Part shown: one piece after another, positions 16,821-24,948 of the stretch | Layout: every line of letters starts with the position of its first letter | Position numbering within the stretch: position 1 is the stretch's first letter | Origin: Planctomycetota bacterium | GTDB lineage: Bacteria > Planctomycetota > UBA1135 | Reading direction: 5' to 3' | Assembly (NCBI GenBank): GCA_026421205.1 | Contig: JAPKBM010000005.1 | Location: 1-64,000, forward strand | DNA length: 64,000 bases | Made by a program: the position numbers and the translations under genes | Notes under the pieces: generated by a model | The model's database searches: none | What the model saw: only the letters and a program-made list of their open reading frames with translations | Told to the model about the DNA's origin: nothing

Positions 16821-18247
16821 GGCAATTCCTCCTTTAAGGTGGAGAGGTCAGGCCAGCCGGGGCCAGGGAATGCGGGAGCCTCAATGTTCAAACCGTGACC
16901 CGTTGTCCAACGAAGGAGGCCAGCGAGCCATGCATGATGAACGACCCCATTCGGTTCTTCCCATGTCCCGCCTAAAAATGGGACGGTTCTTCGCCGATGC
17001 CCTTTTGATTCTAATTCCTGGTAGAGCCCGAGAAAAGCACGCTTTTCTGACGTTCTTTGCGCTGGGTTCCCCTTCGATTGCCAGAGAGACACGGGGTAAA
17101 TCAAATTCCTCGAAACGACGGCGCCCAAGCTTGGCGTGGCAGCCTGGTGTCTGCCGTCAGAAAAAGTGCGCCAAGATAGAAAGGGAAAAATCCGTGTGCG
17201 GCGCTCTTCGAGGCCGTCAGCATGTTGGGTACGAGTGTGCGAAAAAAGTGGAAGCGCATGCCAGCTTTGACGCTCAATGGAATCAAGATGGTCTTCTCGT
17301 TTCCAGAAGATAGGCCATAACAAAGAAGTGTATTCCGTTTGCTTGTCCTGGTAGCTGAGGAAGAAAGGCAAGATGCGACGAAGTTTACGCTCTTGGGGCA
17401 TCGTTGCGGACTCTACTTTGAGAAGCGGCCAGAATTGATAGGAGTTAAATTGTGTGGACGGCCGGTTGGCCCAGCCGAAAAACGGCCAGAGTAATGTTTG
17501 CGCGGTGTAGTCGCCTTGCTCTCGCTTCCCGTACAAGGGAAAGAGGAACCAACTATAGAGAGGTTCTTTTTTGTGGAGTTCCGTTTCCGACGCAATAAAG
17601 AAAGGCCAAAGGATAAATCGTTTTTTGCTCCGGCCGGGGGATTCTGACCAGCCAAAAAAAGGAAAAAGACTCCACCCTTCGGTTGCACCCGTTTTCTGGG
17701 AGAAGAAAGGGAAAAGGAAATGCTGTGCCGTTGTGCCATCTTTCTTTGTCCGCGCCCAAAAGGGGAAGAGCACAAAATCTACCGTATCGAAGGTCAACCA
17801 GTTTTCTAGATGTCCCCCGAGAGGGAATATGGCAAGCGATGATTCTGATCCGTCATCAGCACTGCCACCAATAAAGAAGGGGTAGAGCGCCCAATCAATT
17901 TCTGTGACTCCATCAGGTCGCCGTTCTTTCTCGCGCCAATAAATCGGCCAAACCCGTGTTGAGGTCCGCATACGGTTAGGGTTGTCCTCTTGCCGACCCA
18001 AGGGGAAGAGAAAGTCCATTTCGGAGCTTCCATCCGGCCGAGTTTCTTTCCAGAGAAGTGGGTTGCACGCCCATCGGGTTGTTTCCCCATCTTGTGCAAA
18101 ACGTAAAATTCCACCCAAACTCTCTACGCGTTGTTGATTCGGCGCAGTAACTCGGCTGTAGAAGGGCGCCAAATTCCAGTCAGCTCCGGGGGATGCGCAC
18201 GAAAGGGCCACCATCCAAAGTAGACAGAGGGGAAGGCGGCACGGCAT
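16817..18247 (-). CDS. Aromatic-repeat lipoprotein leading the MCE transporter operon
   Basis: I do not recognise a named family. The N-terminus (LPLCLLWMVALSC) fits a lipoprotein signal with Cys at about 17. The rest is built from about 18 degenerate repeats with a period near 20 residues. Each repeat has a strand ending in a proline-aromatic core (FLFPLG, VWPIYW, LYPFFI, VLFPFW, FLFPFF, SLFPFF, LWPFFI, FLFPLY, LLWPFF, FWPLLK, ILPFFL, LLWPIF, ALPLFS, IFPFLS) followed by a polar turn rich in Lys, Asp, Gly and Thr. The pattern suggests a beta-repeat fold (propeller, solenoid or barrel-like). It is the first gene of the operon and overlaps mlaE, so a role as outer-membrane or periplasmic partner of the transporter is inferred. 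Confidence 0.65.
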   Translation of the reverse strand: MPCRLPLCLLWMVALSCASPGADWNLAPFYSRVTAPNQQRVESLGGILRFAQDGETTRWACNPLLWKETRPDGSSEMDFLFPLGRQEDNPNRMRTSTRVWPIYWREKERRPDGVTEIDWALYPFFIGGSADDGSESSLAIFPLGGHLENWLTFDTVDFVLFPFWARTKKDGTTAQHFLFPFFSQKTGATEGWSLFPFFGWSESPGRSKKRFILWPFFIASETELHKKEPLYSWFLFPLYGKREQGDYTAQTLLWPFFGWANRPSTQFNSYQFWPLLKVESATMPQERKLRRILPFFLSYQDKQTEYTSLLWPIFWKREDHLDSIERQSWHALPLFSHTRTQHADGLEERRTRIFPFLSWRTFSDGRHQAATPSLGAVVSRNLIYPVSLWQSKGNPAQRTSEKRAFLGLYQELESKGHRRRTVPFLGGTWEEPNGVVHHAWLAGLLRWTTGHGLNIEAPAFPGPGWPDLSTLKEELP

Positions 18248-18253
18248 TGCAGG

Positions 18254-18259
18254 ATTCTA
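18254..18259 (-). promoter_or_regulatory. Putative -10 element of the MCE transporter operon
   Basis: TAGAAT on the minus strand, only 6 nt before the lipoprotein ATG. With normal spacing, transcription would start at or next to the A of the ATG, predicting a leaderless mRNA. No -35 hexamer is evident. Confidence 0.45.
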
Positions 18260-18287
18260 GCGGAGAGGAGCATCTCTTCGGGGGCGT

Positions 18288-18293
18288 TACACT
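18288..18293 (+). promoter_or_regulatory. Putative -10 element of the TPR lipoprotein gene
   Basis: TACACT lies 7 nt before the ATG at 18301 and no Shine-Dalgarno separates them. It faces away from the divergent MCE operon promoter about 30 bp upstream. Confidence 0.35.
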
Positions 18294-18300
18294 TTTGCCC

Positions 18301-19326
18301 ATGGAGCGGGTTTTCCTTCTGTCTTGCATCTTCAGCTTGGTTTTATCCAGTGGGGCGTGCGGGCTGTTTCAGACAGAACCTGTTCCGCCGTCGGCTAATC
18401 AAGTGGCCCGCGCCCGCCAAGCAGCATCGGAGGAATGGACCAATCTGGCTGAAATGTTGCAGCTGTATGAGCAAGAGGGGATGGCGTCGGTGGAAACGGC
18501 TTATGTCAATCATTCCTGGTCCATCCGAGAAGCCGTTTTAATGCAGGATCTTCGATTCGTTTCTTGGTCCAATGAACCAGGGCGATGGCGAGCACATTAT
18601 CTTGCGGAAAGGAATCAATACCCTTCTGCTTTGTCTTTGTACCTTTATTCGCGCACCCTTCCTTCTGGGCATACGCGTAATCAAGCTTTGAAAGAGGTCC
18701 TTCGGGAAGATCCTGGATTGATTCAGGCACGGGTCGATTGGCTGGCACTCCGAGATTTCCAAGCAGAAGATGAAAGTGTTCTGGATGCGATGCTGCAGTT
18801 ACTCAACGAAGATCCAGGGTTGGCCGAAGCGTGGCAGGTCCTTGCGGAGCAGGCACCGCTTCATCAGCGTTGGGACTTAGTCCGTGCCGCAGCAGAAACG
18901 GGAAGTTGGCTGCAGGGAGAGGGGAATGTGAAACAAGATCTTGCCGAAAGAGAGGCCGTGAGTATTCGTGCTTTGCTCGCCGACGGGCACCCGGAAGAGG
19001 CCTTTGAGCAGGCGAAGCAGCCGACGTTGGATCCAGGGGACGCTCGATTTTTCCAAGCTGCTGCGTTGGCGGATTTAGGAAATGCGGAGCGTGCATTTCT
19101 CATCATCCAAGAGGCGAAAGCGGAAAATCCAGAAGATCCATGGGTTTGGTTTAACCTTGGGATTCTCGCCAAGGATTATTTAAATCAACCGCAGTTTGCC
19201 CGCGAGGCATTCACACAGTTTCTTCTCTTAGCGGATCAACCCAATCTTCAAGCCCCATACCCGGTGTCCTTTGCGCAACGTTTGCAGGCAGAGTCATGGC
19301 TCCGCGCCTTGTCGACCAAGCCATGA
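18301..19326 (+). CDS. TPR-like lipoprotein
   Basis: A 341-residue protein with a lipoprotein signal (hydrophobic LSCIFSLVLSSGAC, lipid-modified Cys at about 20). The mature part is almost wholly helical with tetratricopeptide-like spacing of Ala, Leu and Tyr (for example AERNQYPSALSLYLYSRTL, EDPGLAEAWQVLAEQAPLH, ENPEDPWVWFNLGILAKDY). It probably acts as a protein-binding scaffold at the envelope; no enzymatic motif is seen. The start at 18301 is preferred over 18193 because only it gives a signal peptide and because a -10-like box precedes it. The stop overlaps the dtd ATG (ATGA), so expression is coupled. Confidence 0.72.
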   Translation: MERVFLLSCIFSLVLSSGACGLFQTEPVPPSANQVARARQAASEEWTNLAEMLQLYEQEGMASVETAYVNHSWSIREAVLMQDLRFVSWSNEPGRWRAHYLAERNQYPSALSLYLYSRTLPSGHTRNQALKEVLREDPGLIQARVDWLALRDFQAEDESVLDAMLQLLNEDPGLAEAWQVLAEQAPLHQRWDLVRAAAETGSWLQGEGNVKQDLAEREAVSIRALLADGHPEEAFEQAKQPTLDPGDARFFQAAALADLGNAERAFLIIQEAKAENPEDPWVWFNLGILAKDYLNQPQFAREAFTQFLLLADQPNLQAPYPVSFAQRLQAESWLRALSTKP

Positions 19327-19781
19327 AGGTCTTATTGCAACGAGTTTCCTCGGCTTCTGTGTGCGTGCAGGGCAAAAGTGTGGGGGCCATCGGCCAAGGT
19401 CTCTTGATTTTTGTGGGCTTTGAAAAAGGAGATATTGAACGGTCCGCATTGCGGATGGCGGAACGTGTCTTGCATTATCGAGTGTTCCCTGACATCGAGG
19501 GGAAAACCAATGCAAGTGTGTTCGACATTTCCGGCGATATCCTTGTCGTTTCCCAGTTTACGTTGGCCGCAGATACACGAAAAGGTCGTCGGCCGTCTTT
19601 TGACCCGAGTTTGGAGCCTCGAAAGGCAGAGAAACTACTCCTCATTCTTTGTAAGGCTCTCAGAGCAAGTGGTCTCAAGGTCTCCGAAGGGGTTTTTGGT
19701 GCTGCTATGGAGGTGTCTTTAGTGAACCAGGGGCCGGCAACCTATTGGCTAGAAGCGAAAGAATCCGCCCCTTCCGCTTGA
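19323..19781 (+). CDS. dtd: D-aminoacyl-tRNA deacylase
   Basis: Removes D-amino acids (and glycine mischarged on tRNA-Ala) from tRNA, protecting translation. The 152-residue protein matches the family throughout: N-terminal MKVLLQRVSSASV, the catalytic-pocket motif SQFTLAADTRKGRRPSF, and the cross-subunit Gly-cisPro loop in NQGPATYWLE. The usual GPVT reads GPAT here, a conservative change that keeps the Gly-Pro. It starts in an ATGA overlap with the TPR lipoprotein gene, an unrelated partner. ATG 19323 gives the canonical N-terminus; the in-frame ATG at 19296 lies inside the upstream gene. Confidence 0.95.
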   Translation: MKVLLQRVSSASVCVQGKSVGAIGQGLLIFVGFEKGDIERSALRMAERVLHYRVFPDIEGKTNASVFDISGDILVVSQFTLAADTRKGRRPSFDPSLEPRKAEKLLLILCKALRASGLKVSEGVFGAAMEVSLVNQGPATYWLEAKESAPSA

Positions 19782-19814
19782 CGGATTCACCCAAACCCCC
19801 TTACCATAAGGACC

Positions 19815-19834
19815 TAGGGCAAGAAGATGCCCTA
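19815..19834 (+). other. Stem-loop upstream of the HU/IHF gene
   Basis: TAGGGCA and TGCCCTA pair perfectly (7 bp) around the loop AGAAGA, 17 nt before the ATG at 19852. No U-tract follows, so it is not a standard terminator. It could be an mRNA leader structure or a dtd 3' end. Confidence 0.4.
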
Positions 19835-19851
19835 TTCCCCTCCCGCATTTC

Positions 19852-20253
19852 ATGGAAAATCAAGAAGGTAATACGGTCACCAAACGCGATCTCGTGCAAA
19901 GGATCGCGGACCATACTGGTCAGACAAAAGTTTTGGTGAGAGATATTGTCCAGCATTTTTTGGACGAAGTGTCCATGGAGTTGGTCCAAGGGAACCGTTT
20001 GGAGTTCCGTAAGTTTGGTGTCTTTGAAGTGCGTCATCGTCCGGGACGCATTGCGCAAAACCCCAAAACCTTGGAAAAAGTAGAAGTGCCCCCGAAACGC
20101 GTGGTGAAATTCAAGGTGGGCAACATTTTGAAGAAGCGCGTCGAAGTTGGCGAGGTGCCTGAGAAAGAAGCCGGACCCCTGTCGGCCGAAACCGTTTTCA
20201 AGAATCCTCTCCCTGGAGAGTCCCGACCGACGTCGGGCTTGGACAACGACTAG
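19852..20253 (+). CDS. HU/IHF-family DNA-bending protein
   Basis: Nucleoid-associated protein that bends DNA as a dimer. The core (residues about 8-100) begins VTKRDLVQRIADHTGQTK and contains RLEFRKFGVFEVRHRPGR, whose arginine-rich beta arm includes the intercalating Pro region in IAQNPKTLEKVEVPP. FRKFGVFEVRHRPGRIAQNP resembles IHF subunits more than HU. A C-terminal tail of about 30 residues (EVPEKEAGPLSAETV and onward) extends past the usual 90-95 residues and is acidic and proline-rich; its role is unknown. The stop codon shares CTAG with the stop of the convergent CGL gene. Confidence 0.92.
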   Translation: MENQEGNTVTKRDLVQRIADHTGQTKVLVRDIVQHFLDEVSMELVQGNRLEFRKFGVFEVRHRPGRIAQNPKTLEKVEVPPKRVVKFKVGNILKKRVEVGEVPEKEAGPLSAETVFKNPLPGESRPTSGLDND

Positions 20254-21449
20254 ACTTTTTGAAGCGCTTGCTCTAAGTCGGCAAGAAGGTCGTCTACATT
20301 TTCAATCCCGACAGAAAGCCGAACGAGGCCGTCGGCAATGCCAATGGCTTGACGTTTCTCCGGTGGAATGGATGCATGCGTCATGGGTGCCGGCAGTTCA
20401 ATGAGGGATTCCACTCCACCTAGGGATTCGGCCAAGGCGTAAATCTCTAAATGCTTCACAAGCTCCGTAGTCTGTTGAATTCCTCCGGGAAGTTCAAAGC
20501 ACAGCATGCCACCGAAACCACCGTGCATTTGTTCTTTGGCAATGGAATGCCCTGGATGCGTGGCCAAGCCGGGGTAAATCGTGCGTTCCACTTTAGGGTG
20601 ATGCTCAAGGTATTCCGCTAAGGCCTCAGCGTTCTGGCAATGGCGTTCCATACGAAGAGGAAGCGTGCGCAGACCGCGTAAGGTTAAAAAAGCATCAAAC
20701 GGAGAGTTCACGGTTCCCGCAGAATTCTGGTGAAACCAAAGGTCTTCCTTTTGGGATTCCTCGCGAATCAAAATGGCACCGCCGACGACATCCGAATGCC
20801 CCCCAATGTATTTAGTGGTGGAATGCAGGATGAAATCTACGCCGAAATCGATTGGGTTTTGCAAGGCTGGCGAGGCAAAGGTGTTGTCGACGGCGACTTG
20901 TGCGCCAACTTTCTTTGCCGCTTTGACGGCGGCCTCGAGGGAGGTGATATTGAGGAGTGGATTGGAAGGGGACTCCAGATATAAAAGCCGCGTGTCTTGT
21001 GGCAAGTTGTTTAACTCTTCCGGATTGGTGCTATCAATGAAGGTGAACTTCAATCCAAATCGCGCAGCAATTTTTGTAAAAAGCCGATGGGTTCCGCCGT
21101 ATAAATCATTCCCGGCAACTACATGGTCTCCGGGTTTTAGCGTGAGCATTAAAGTGTGCACAGCCGCCATGCCAGAGGCGAAGGTGAAGCCTGCTGCAGC
21201 ACCTTCTAAATCTGCCAAAGCATCTTGAAGCGCAAACCGCGTGACGTTTTGTGTGCGAGAATATTCAAATCCATTCCGCGGTTTTCCTGGCGCATCTTGA
21301 ACATAAGTGCTGGTCATGCAAATCGGAGGCATGACCGCACCCGTCTCTGCGTCGGGAGTCCAACCGGCATGAACTGCTCGTGTTTCAAAAGCATGGCGTG
21401 CGTCGGTGGAGGAAGTTGCGGAAGAAGAGCGGGCGTTGGGTTCAGACAT
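20250..21449 (-). CDS. Cystathionine gamma-lyase (PLP-dependent)
   Basis: Cleaves cystathionine to cysteine, 2-oxobutyrate and ammonia, completing reverse transsulfuration. The 399 residues are a Cys/Met-metabolism PLP enzyme: SRTQNVTR, ASGMAAVHTL, and the PLP lysine Lys213 in HSTTKYIGGHSD. The Glu in GGVESLIELPAPMTHAS matches human gamma-lyase (ESLAELPAIMTHAS), where gamma-synthases usually lack it, so lyase is favoured over MetB. The neighbouring CBS gene, ending 2 nt upstream, supports this. The first 20 residues are Ser/Ala-rich and poorly conserved, so the start could lie slightly downstream. Confidence 0.9.
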   Translation of the reverse strand: MSEPNARSSSATSSTDARHAFETRAVHAGWTPDAETGAVMPPICMTSTYVQDAPGKPRNGFEYSRTQNVTRFALQDALADLEGAAAGFTFASGMAAVHTLMLTLKPGDHVVAGNDLYGGTHRLFTKIAARFGLKFTFIDSTNPEELNNLPQDTRLLYLESPSNPLLNITSLEAAVKAAKKVGAQVAVDNTFASPALQNPIDFGVDFILHSTTKYIGGHSDVVGGAILIREESQKEDLWFHQNSAGTVNSPFDAFLTLRGLRTLPLRMERHCQNAEALAEYLEHHPKVERTIYPGLATHPGHSIAKEQMHGGFGGMLCFELPGGIQQTTELVKHLEIYALAESLGGVESLIELPAPMTHASIPPEKRQAIGIADGLVRLSVGIENVDDLLADLEQALQKV

Positions 21450-21451
21450 GT

Positions 21452-22849
21452 TTATGCAGAGTGATCAAGGCGAGGAAGGGCACGAAGCCAATCTTGGAGG
21501 TGGAGAGAAGTCCATCCGTCTTCCGTGCGGATGAGGAGAACTTCGTGGGTTTGAAAGAGCGTGGAAGCGTCTTTCCAAGGGTCTTGAAGAGAGAGGACGG
21601 GAGGTGCGTCGGTCATGCAGGCTTGCACCGAAAACTGGGTGAGATCTTTTCCTTCGCTGAGATGGGCGGCCGCCGCGTGCTCATCCAAAACACCCAAGAG
21701 AGTGGTGCCGTCGGCGATGGGGAGAGGGCGAATACCCCGTTCTCCGGCTTGACGCACGGCCCAGGCCAAGGTGTCTTCGGGGCGAACCGCGCATTGTTCT
21801 TTTTCACGGAGAAGATCGCCGAGGATTGCCGTCTTTGCAGAAACACGGGGCAAGTAGCCAGCATCTTTCATCCAGCCATCACTGTAAACTTTGGAAAGAT
21901 AAGCACGGCCGCTGTCTGGCATCAAGGTCACCACACAAGCGTCGGCGGGAAGAGTTCGTGCAACCTGGAGGGCAGCGACAAGATTCATGCCCGAAGAGCC
22001 TCCGGCAAAAATCCCCGTTTTCTTGGCAAGTTTTCGCGCCATGCGGAAAGACTCGCCATCTTTGATGATCAAATAGTCATCAATCAATGAGGCATCCCAG
22101 GCACCGGGTATTTCTTCTTCGCCGACTCCTTCCACTGCGTACGGACCTGGCTCAATGAGTTCGCCGGTTTTCCAGTAATCCGCAAGGATAGACCCGGGTG
22201 GATCCACCCCAATGATTTGAACAGACGGGTTTTTCTCTTTGAGGGCTTGCCCAATACCGCTGAGGGTGCCACCCGTTCCAGCCCCCGCGACGAAGGCATC
22301 AATCTTTCCTTGACATTGATTCCAAATCTCTTGCCCCGTTCCTTCGTAATGAGATTGCGTGTTGTCGCGGTTGTGATACTGATTCGGCCACCATCCTCCC
22401 GGAGTTTCTGCAGCAATCCTTTCTGCAACTTTGGTGTAGTGCATGGGGTCTTCAATGGTGACGTTAGCCGGAGTTACCACGACGTCGGCCCCTAAGGCAC
22501 GAAGAACAGCAATTTTTTCTTGACTCATTTTGTCGGGAATGACCAAGGTAATGGCGTAACCCAAACAAGCAGCCACCACACAAAGCCCGGCACCTGTGTT
22601 GCCTGAAGTACATTCCACAATCCGTCCACCGGGCTTTAATTCCCCACGGGCTTCCGCACCGCGCACCATGGCAAGGGCAATCCGATCTTTGACGCTTCCA
22701 CTAGGGTTGAGGTACTCCAGCTTGAGAAATATCTCACACCGCGGTTGGTCATCGAAGTCAAGAGGAAGCCGAACGAGTGGGGTATCGCCGATGGCCTCCA
22801 AAACGGAGTCGACGGCCGCCGTGGTTTTTTGTGTTGGAGGGATTTCCAT
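21452..22849 (-). CDS. Cystathionine beta-synthase
   Basis: Condenses homocysteine with serine to cystathionine. The 465 residues combine a fold-type II PLP domain (about 1-330) with a C-terminal pair of CBS regulatory domains (about 340-460). The PLP lysine is Lys54 in LNPSGSVKDRIA. The asparagine loop ECTSGNTGAGLC, the phosphate-binding GAGTGGTLSGIG and the EGVGEEEIPG loop follow. These match beta-synthase rather than cysteine synthase. There is no N-terminal haem domain. The CBS pair may sense adenosyl ligands, as in human CBS. It forms a two-gene operon with the gamma-lyase (2-nt gap), which implies methionine-to-cysteine conversion. Confidence 0.93.
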   Translation of the reverse strand: MEIPPTQKTTAAVDSVLEAIGDTPLVRLPLDFDDQPRCEIFLKLEYLNPSGSVKDRIALAMVRGAEARGELKPGGRIVECTSGNTGAGLCVVAACLGYAITLVIPDKMSQEKIAVLRALGADVVVTPANVTIEDPMHYTKVAERIAAETPGGWWPNQYHNRDNTQSHYEGTGQEIWNQCQGKIDAFVAGAGTGGTLSGIGQALKEKNPSVQIIGVDPPGSILADYWKTGELIEPGPYAVEGVGEEEIPGAWDASLIDDYLIIKDGESFRMARKLAKKTGIFAGGSSGMNLVAALQVARTLPADACVVTLMPDSGRAYLSKVYSDGWMKDAGYLPRVSAKTAILGDLLREKEQCAVRPEDTLAWAVRQAGERGIRPLPIADGTTLLGVLDEHAAAAHLSEGKDLTQFSVQACMTDAPPVLSLQDPWKDASTLFQTHEVLLIRTEDGWTSLHLQDWLRALPRLDHSA

Positions 22850-22857
22850 GCCCCGCC

Positions 22858-22867
22858 ATTCTAGGAT
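22858..22867. promoter_or_regulatory. Overlapping divergent -10 elements (CBS / mutS2)
   Basis: The 10-mer ATTCTAGGAT encodes TAGGAT on the plus strand (17 nt before the mutS2 ATG) and TAGAAT on the minus strand (8 nt before the CBS ATG). The two boxes share 2 bp, the geometry of a bidirectional promoter. The 35-bp gap contains nothing else. Confidence 0.45.
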
Positions 22868-22884
22868 GAGAAGCAGTCCAATTC

Positions 22885-24939
22885 ATGCCTTGCCCCTTCC
22901 CAATTTCGGCTTTAGAAGCAGTGGAGTTTCCAAAAGTGCTCCATTGGGTCGCTGGCTTCACGGCGACCCCTCCGGGGCGACGCATCCTGTTGGACCTTCT
23001 GCCTGGGGGCGATGCTTCAGGGGTTGAAGCATGCCGCCAAAGAGGAAAGCAAGCCCTCCAGGGTGTAGTGAACGGAGCCATGCCGGGCCTGTCGCGGGGC
23101 GGAGACGTGACGAAAATCCTAGAACTGGTGGAGCGCGGGTCGGCCGACGGCGAGGATTTTGTTGTGCTCGTGGACACATTAGATTTAGCGGTGGCCCTCA
23201 GCCGCATGTTTCCCAAGACGACGGACACTCCATTCGCCAAACTTTTACGGACGGCAAGGATTCCTCGCGGTTTACTAGAACGATTTCAAACATGTTTGGA
23301 TGAGCAAGGCCACGTCTTGGATGAAGCAGACTCCACATTGGCCGAAGCACGTCGGCAAATCCAAGTTCTTTTTGAACAACGCCGTCATCAGATGGACGCG
23401 TTGGCAGAGTCCTTAGACCGACGGGGCGTTCTTCGGCAACGACAGCCTGTGCAGCGCGCGAATCACCTGCTGTTTGCCGTGCGTGCTACGCATGCCGGCC
23501 GTTTGCGGGGAATCGTGCATGACCGTTCGCAGAGTGGTGACACCGTTTTCATTGAGCCGGAAGATTTGATTCCGCTGTCGAATCGGCTTGCGGAGTGGAA
23601 GGCAAAGGAGCGTCAGCGGGTACACGCCGTCTTTCAAGAACTTTCTAGGGAGACGCGGCGTTTTGCCGATGACTTGCGCAAGACGGAGGAGGTCATTGCT
23701 TGGGTGGACGTGGCGTATGCATCGGCGAAGTGGGCAGAGCAAGTACAGGCACACTGGTGTTCCCAAGGAGGAGGGGTTTTGCAGCTTCGAGGTGCGCGTC
23801 ATCCGCTTTTAGTTCGAAAAGGAGAGCCTGTGATTCCACTCAATCTAGACTTGGGCGGTGCCTATGACATGTTGGTCGTGACGGGCCCGAATACCGGAGG
23901 GAAAACAGTCGTCTTGAAGACCGTCGGTGTCTTGGCGGCAATGCAGGAGGTCGGCTTGCCAGTAACTGCGGAAGAGGGCACTGTGATTCCTTCCCTGTCT
24001 GGCTTGCAGGCGGACATCGGCGACGCACAATCTTTGGAATCCAGCCTTTCCACGTTTAGTGGTCACGTACGGCGTATTCAAGAAATCCTCGATGAAGCAG
24101 CGCCCGACTCTTTGGTGCTCTTGGATGAACTCGGCACAGGAACGGATCCTGAGGAAGGAGCAGCCATAGGGCAAGCCGTTTTGGAGGCATTGCTGAAAAA
24201 AGGAGTGCTTACCGTGGCGAATACACATCTCGGGCAACTGAAACTTTTTTCGGTGGGCGTGGCGCGTGCAGAAAATGCATCGATGGAGTTCAACCCAGAG
24301 TCGTTGGCTCCAAGTTATCGTTTACTCGTAGGTGTTCCTGGCGCTTCGCATGCGATTGAAGTGGTCGAGCATCTTGGCTTTCCGTCGGAGGTTTTGAATC
24401 GTGCTCGCGAATTGGCGCAACGGAAGAATTCCGCAGAAGGTTTATTGGCCGACGTCGGCCGTGTTCGCCGGACAGCGCAAGAGTTAAGGGAGCAAGCAGC
24501 AGAGCAAGAGGTGGAGACGCGTCGGGTGTTGAACGCTGCCAAGGCCACAGAAGAATCTGCGAAAGAGCGCGCTCAATTGCGGCAACAAGAGGCGGAGCGT
24601 GCATTCTTAGAGCACCGCCGCATGCTGGAATGCTTGTTGGAGGAAGAGGGGGAGCGTTTGATGGCAGGCATGAAGGGGCATCAAAAAGAAGAGGTGGATG
24701 CAATGTTTCAGCTCATTCGTACGTCTCTTCAGCAATGTGATCTAGGCACGCGTTGGACCCAGTTCGTTCATTCCCTGAAGAAAGGCCGCATAGTATGGCT
24801 TCCACGTTTAAGAGAGCATGGTCGCGTCGTCAAAGTACAAAAGAAAAAAGAGCGCGCACGGGTTTTAGTGGGGCAGTTAGAGATGGACTTGCCCTTTCGT
24901 GATTTAACTTGGGCCGACGCCCCGCCTCCAATAGATTAA
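22885..24939 (+). CDS. mutS2: MutS2-family ATPase lacking the Smr nuclease domain
   Basis: MutS2 proteins act on branched DNA or on stalled, collided ribosomes rather than mismatches. The 684 residues contain the core/clamp region, then the ABC-type ATPase: Walker A GPNTGGKT (334-341), a helix with GDAQSLESSLSTFSGH, and Walker B LVLLDELGTGTDP. A long coiled coil follows (about 515-620, rich in Glu, Arg and Gln), then a small KOW-like beta region (GRIVWLPRLREHGRVVKV). The protein ends there. Typical MutS2 (about 780 residues) continues into a C-terminal Smr domain, which is absent here and not encoded downstream. No mismatch-binding domain is present. Confidence 0.92.
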   Translation: MPCPFPISALEAVEFPKVLHWVAGFTATPPGRRILLDLLPGGDASGVEACRQRGKQALQGVVNGAMPGLSRGGDVTKILELVERGSADGEDFVVLVDTLDLAVALSRMFPKTTDTPFAKLLRTARIPRGLLERFQTCLDEQGHVLDEADSTLAEARRQIQVLFEQRRHQMDALAESLDRRGVLRQRQPVQRANHLLFAVRATHAGRLRGIVHDRSQSGDTVFIEPEDLIPLSNRLAEWKAKERQRVHAVFQELSRETRRFADDLRKTEEVIAWVDVAYASAKWAEQVQAHWCSQGGGVLQLRGARHPLLVRKGEPVIPLNLDLGGAYDMLVVTGPNTGGKTVVLKTVGVLAAMQEVGLPVTAEEGTVIPSLSGLQADIGDAQSLESSLSTFSGHVRRIQEILDEAAPDSLVLLDELGTGTDPEEGAAIGQAVLEALLKKGVLTVANTHLGQLKLFSVGVARAENASMEFNPESLAPSYRLLVGVPGASHAIEVVEHLGFPSEVLNRARELAQRKNSAEGLLADVGRVRRTAQELREQAAEQEVETRRVLNAAKATEESAKERAQLRQQEAERAFLEHRRMLECLLEEEGERLMAGMKGHQKEEVDAMFQLIRTSLQQCDLGTRWTQFVHSLKKGRIVWLPRLREHGRVVKVQKKKERARVLVGQLEMDLPFRDLTWADAPPPID

Positions 24940-24948
24940 ACTAAGAGC

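Noticed and set aside
19323..19781. GPAT in Dtd as loss of activity
   Set aside because: The essential Gly-Pro of the cross-subunit motif is retained; Val to Ala next to it is conservative.
21380..22090. Long plus-strand frame of 236 codons
   Set aside because: It lies opposite the CBS and CGL genes, which have full PLP-enzyme motifs; its translation is low-complexity and matches no family.
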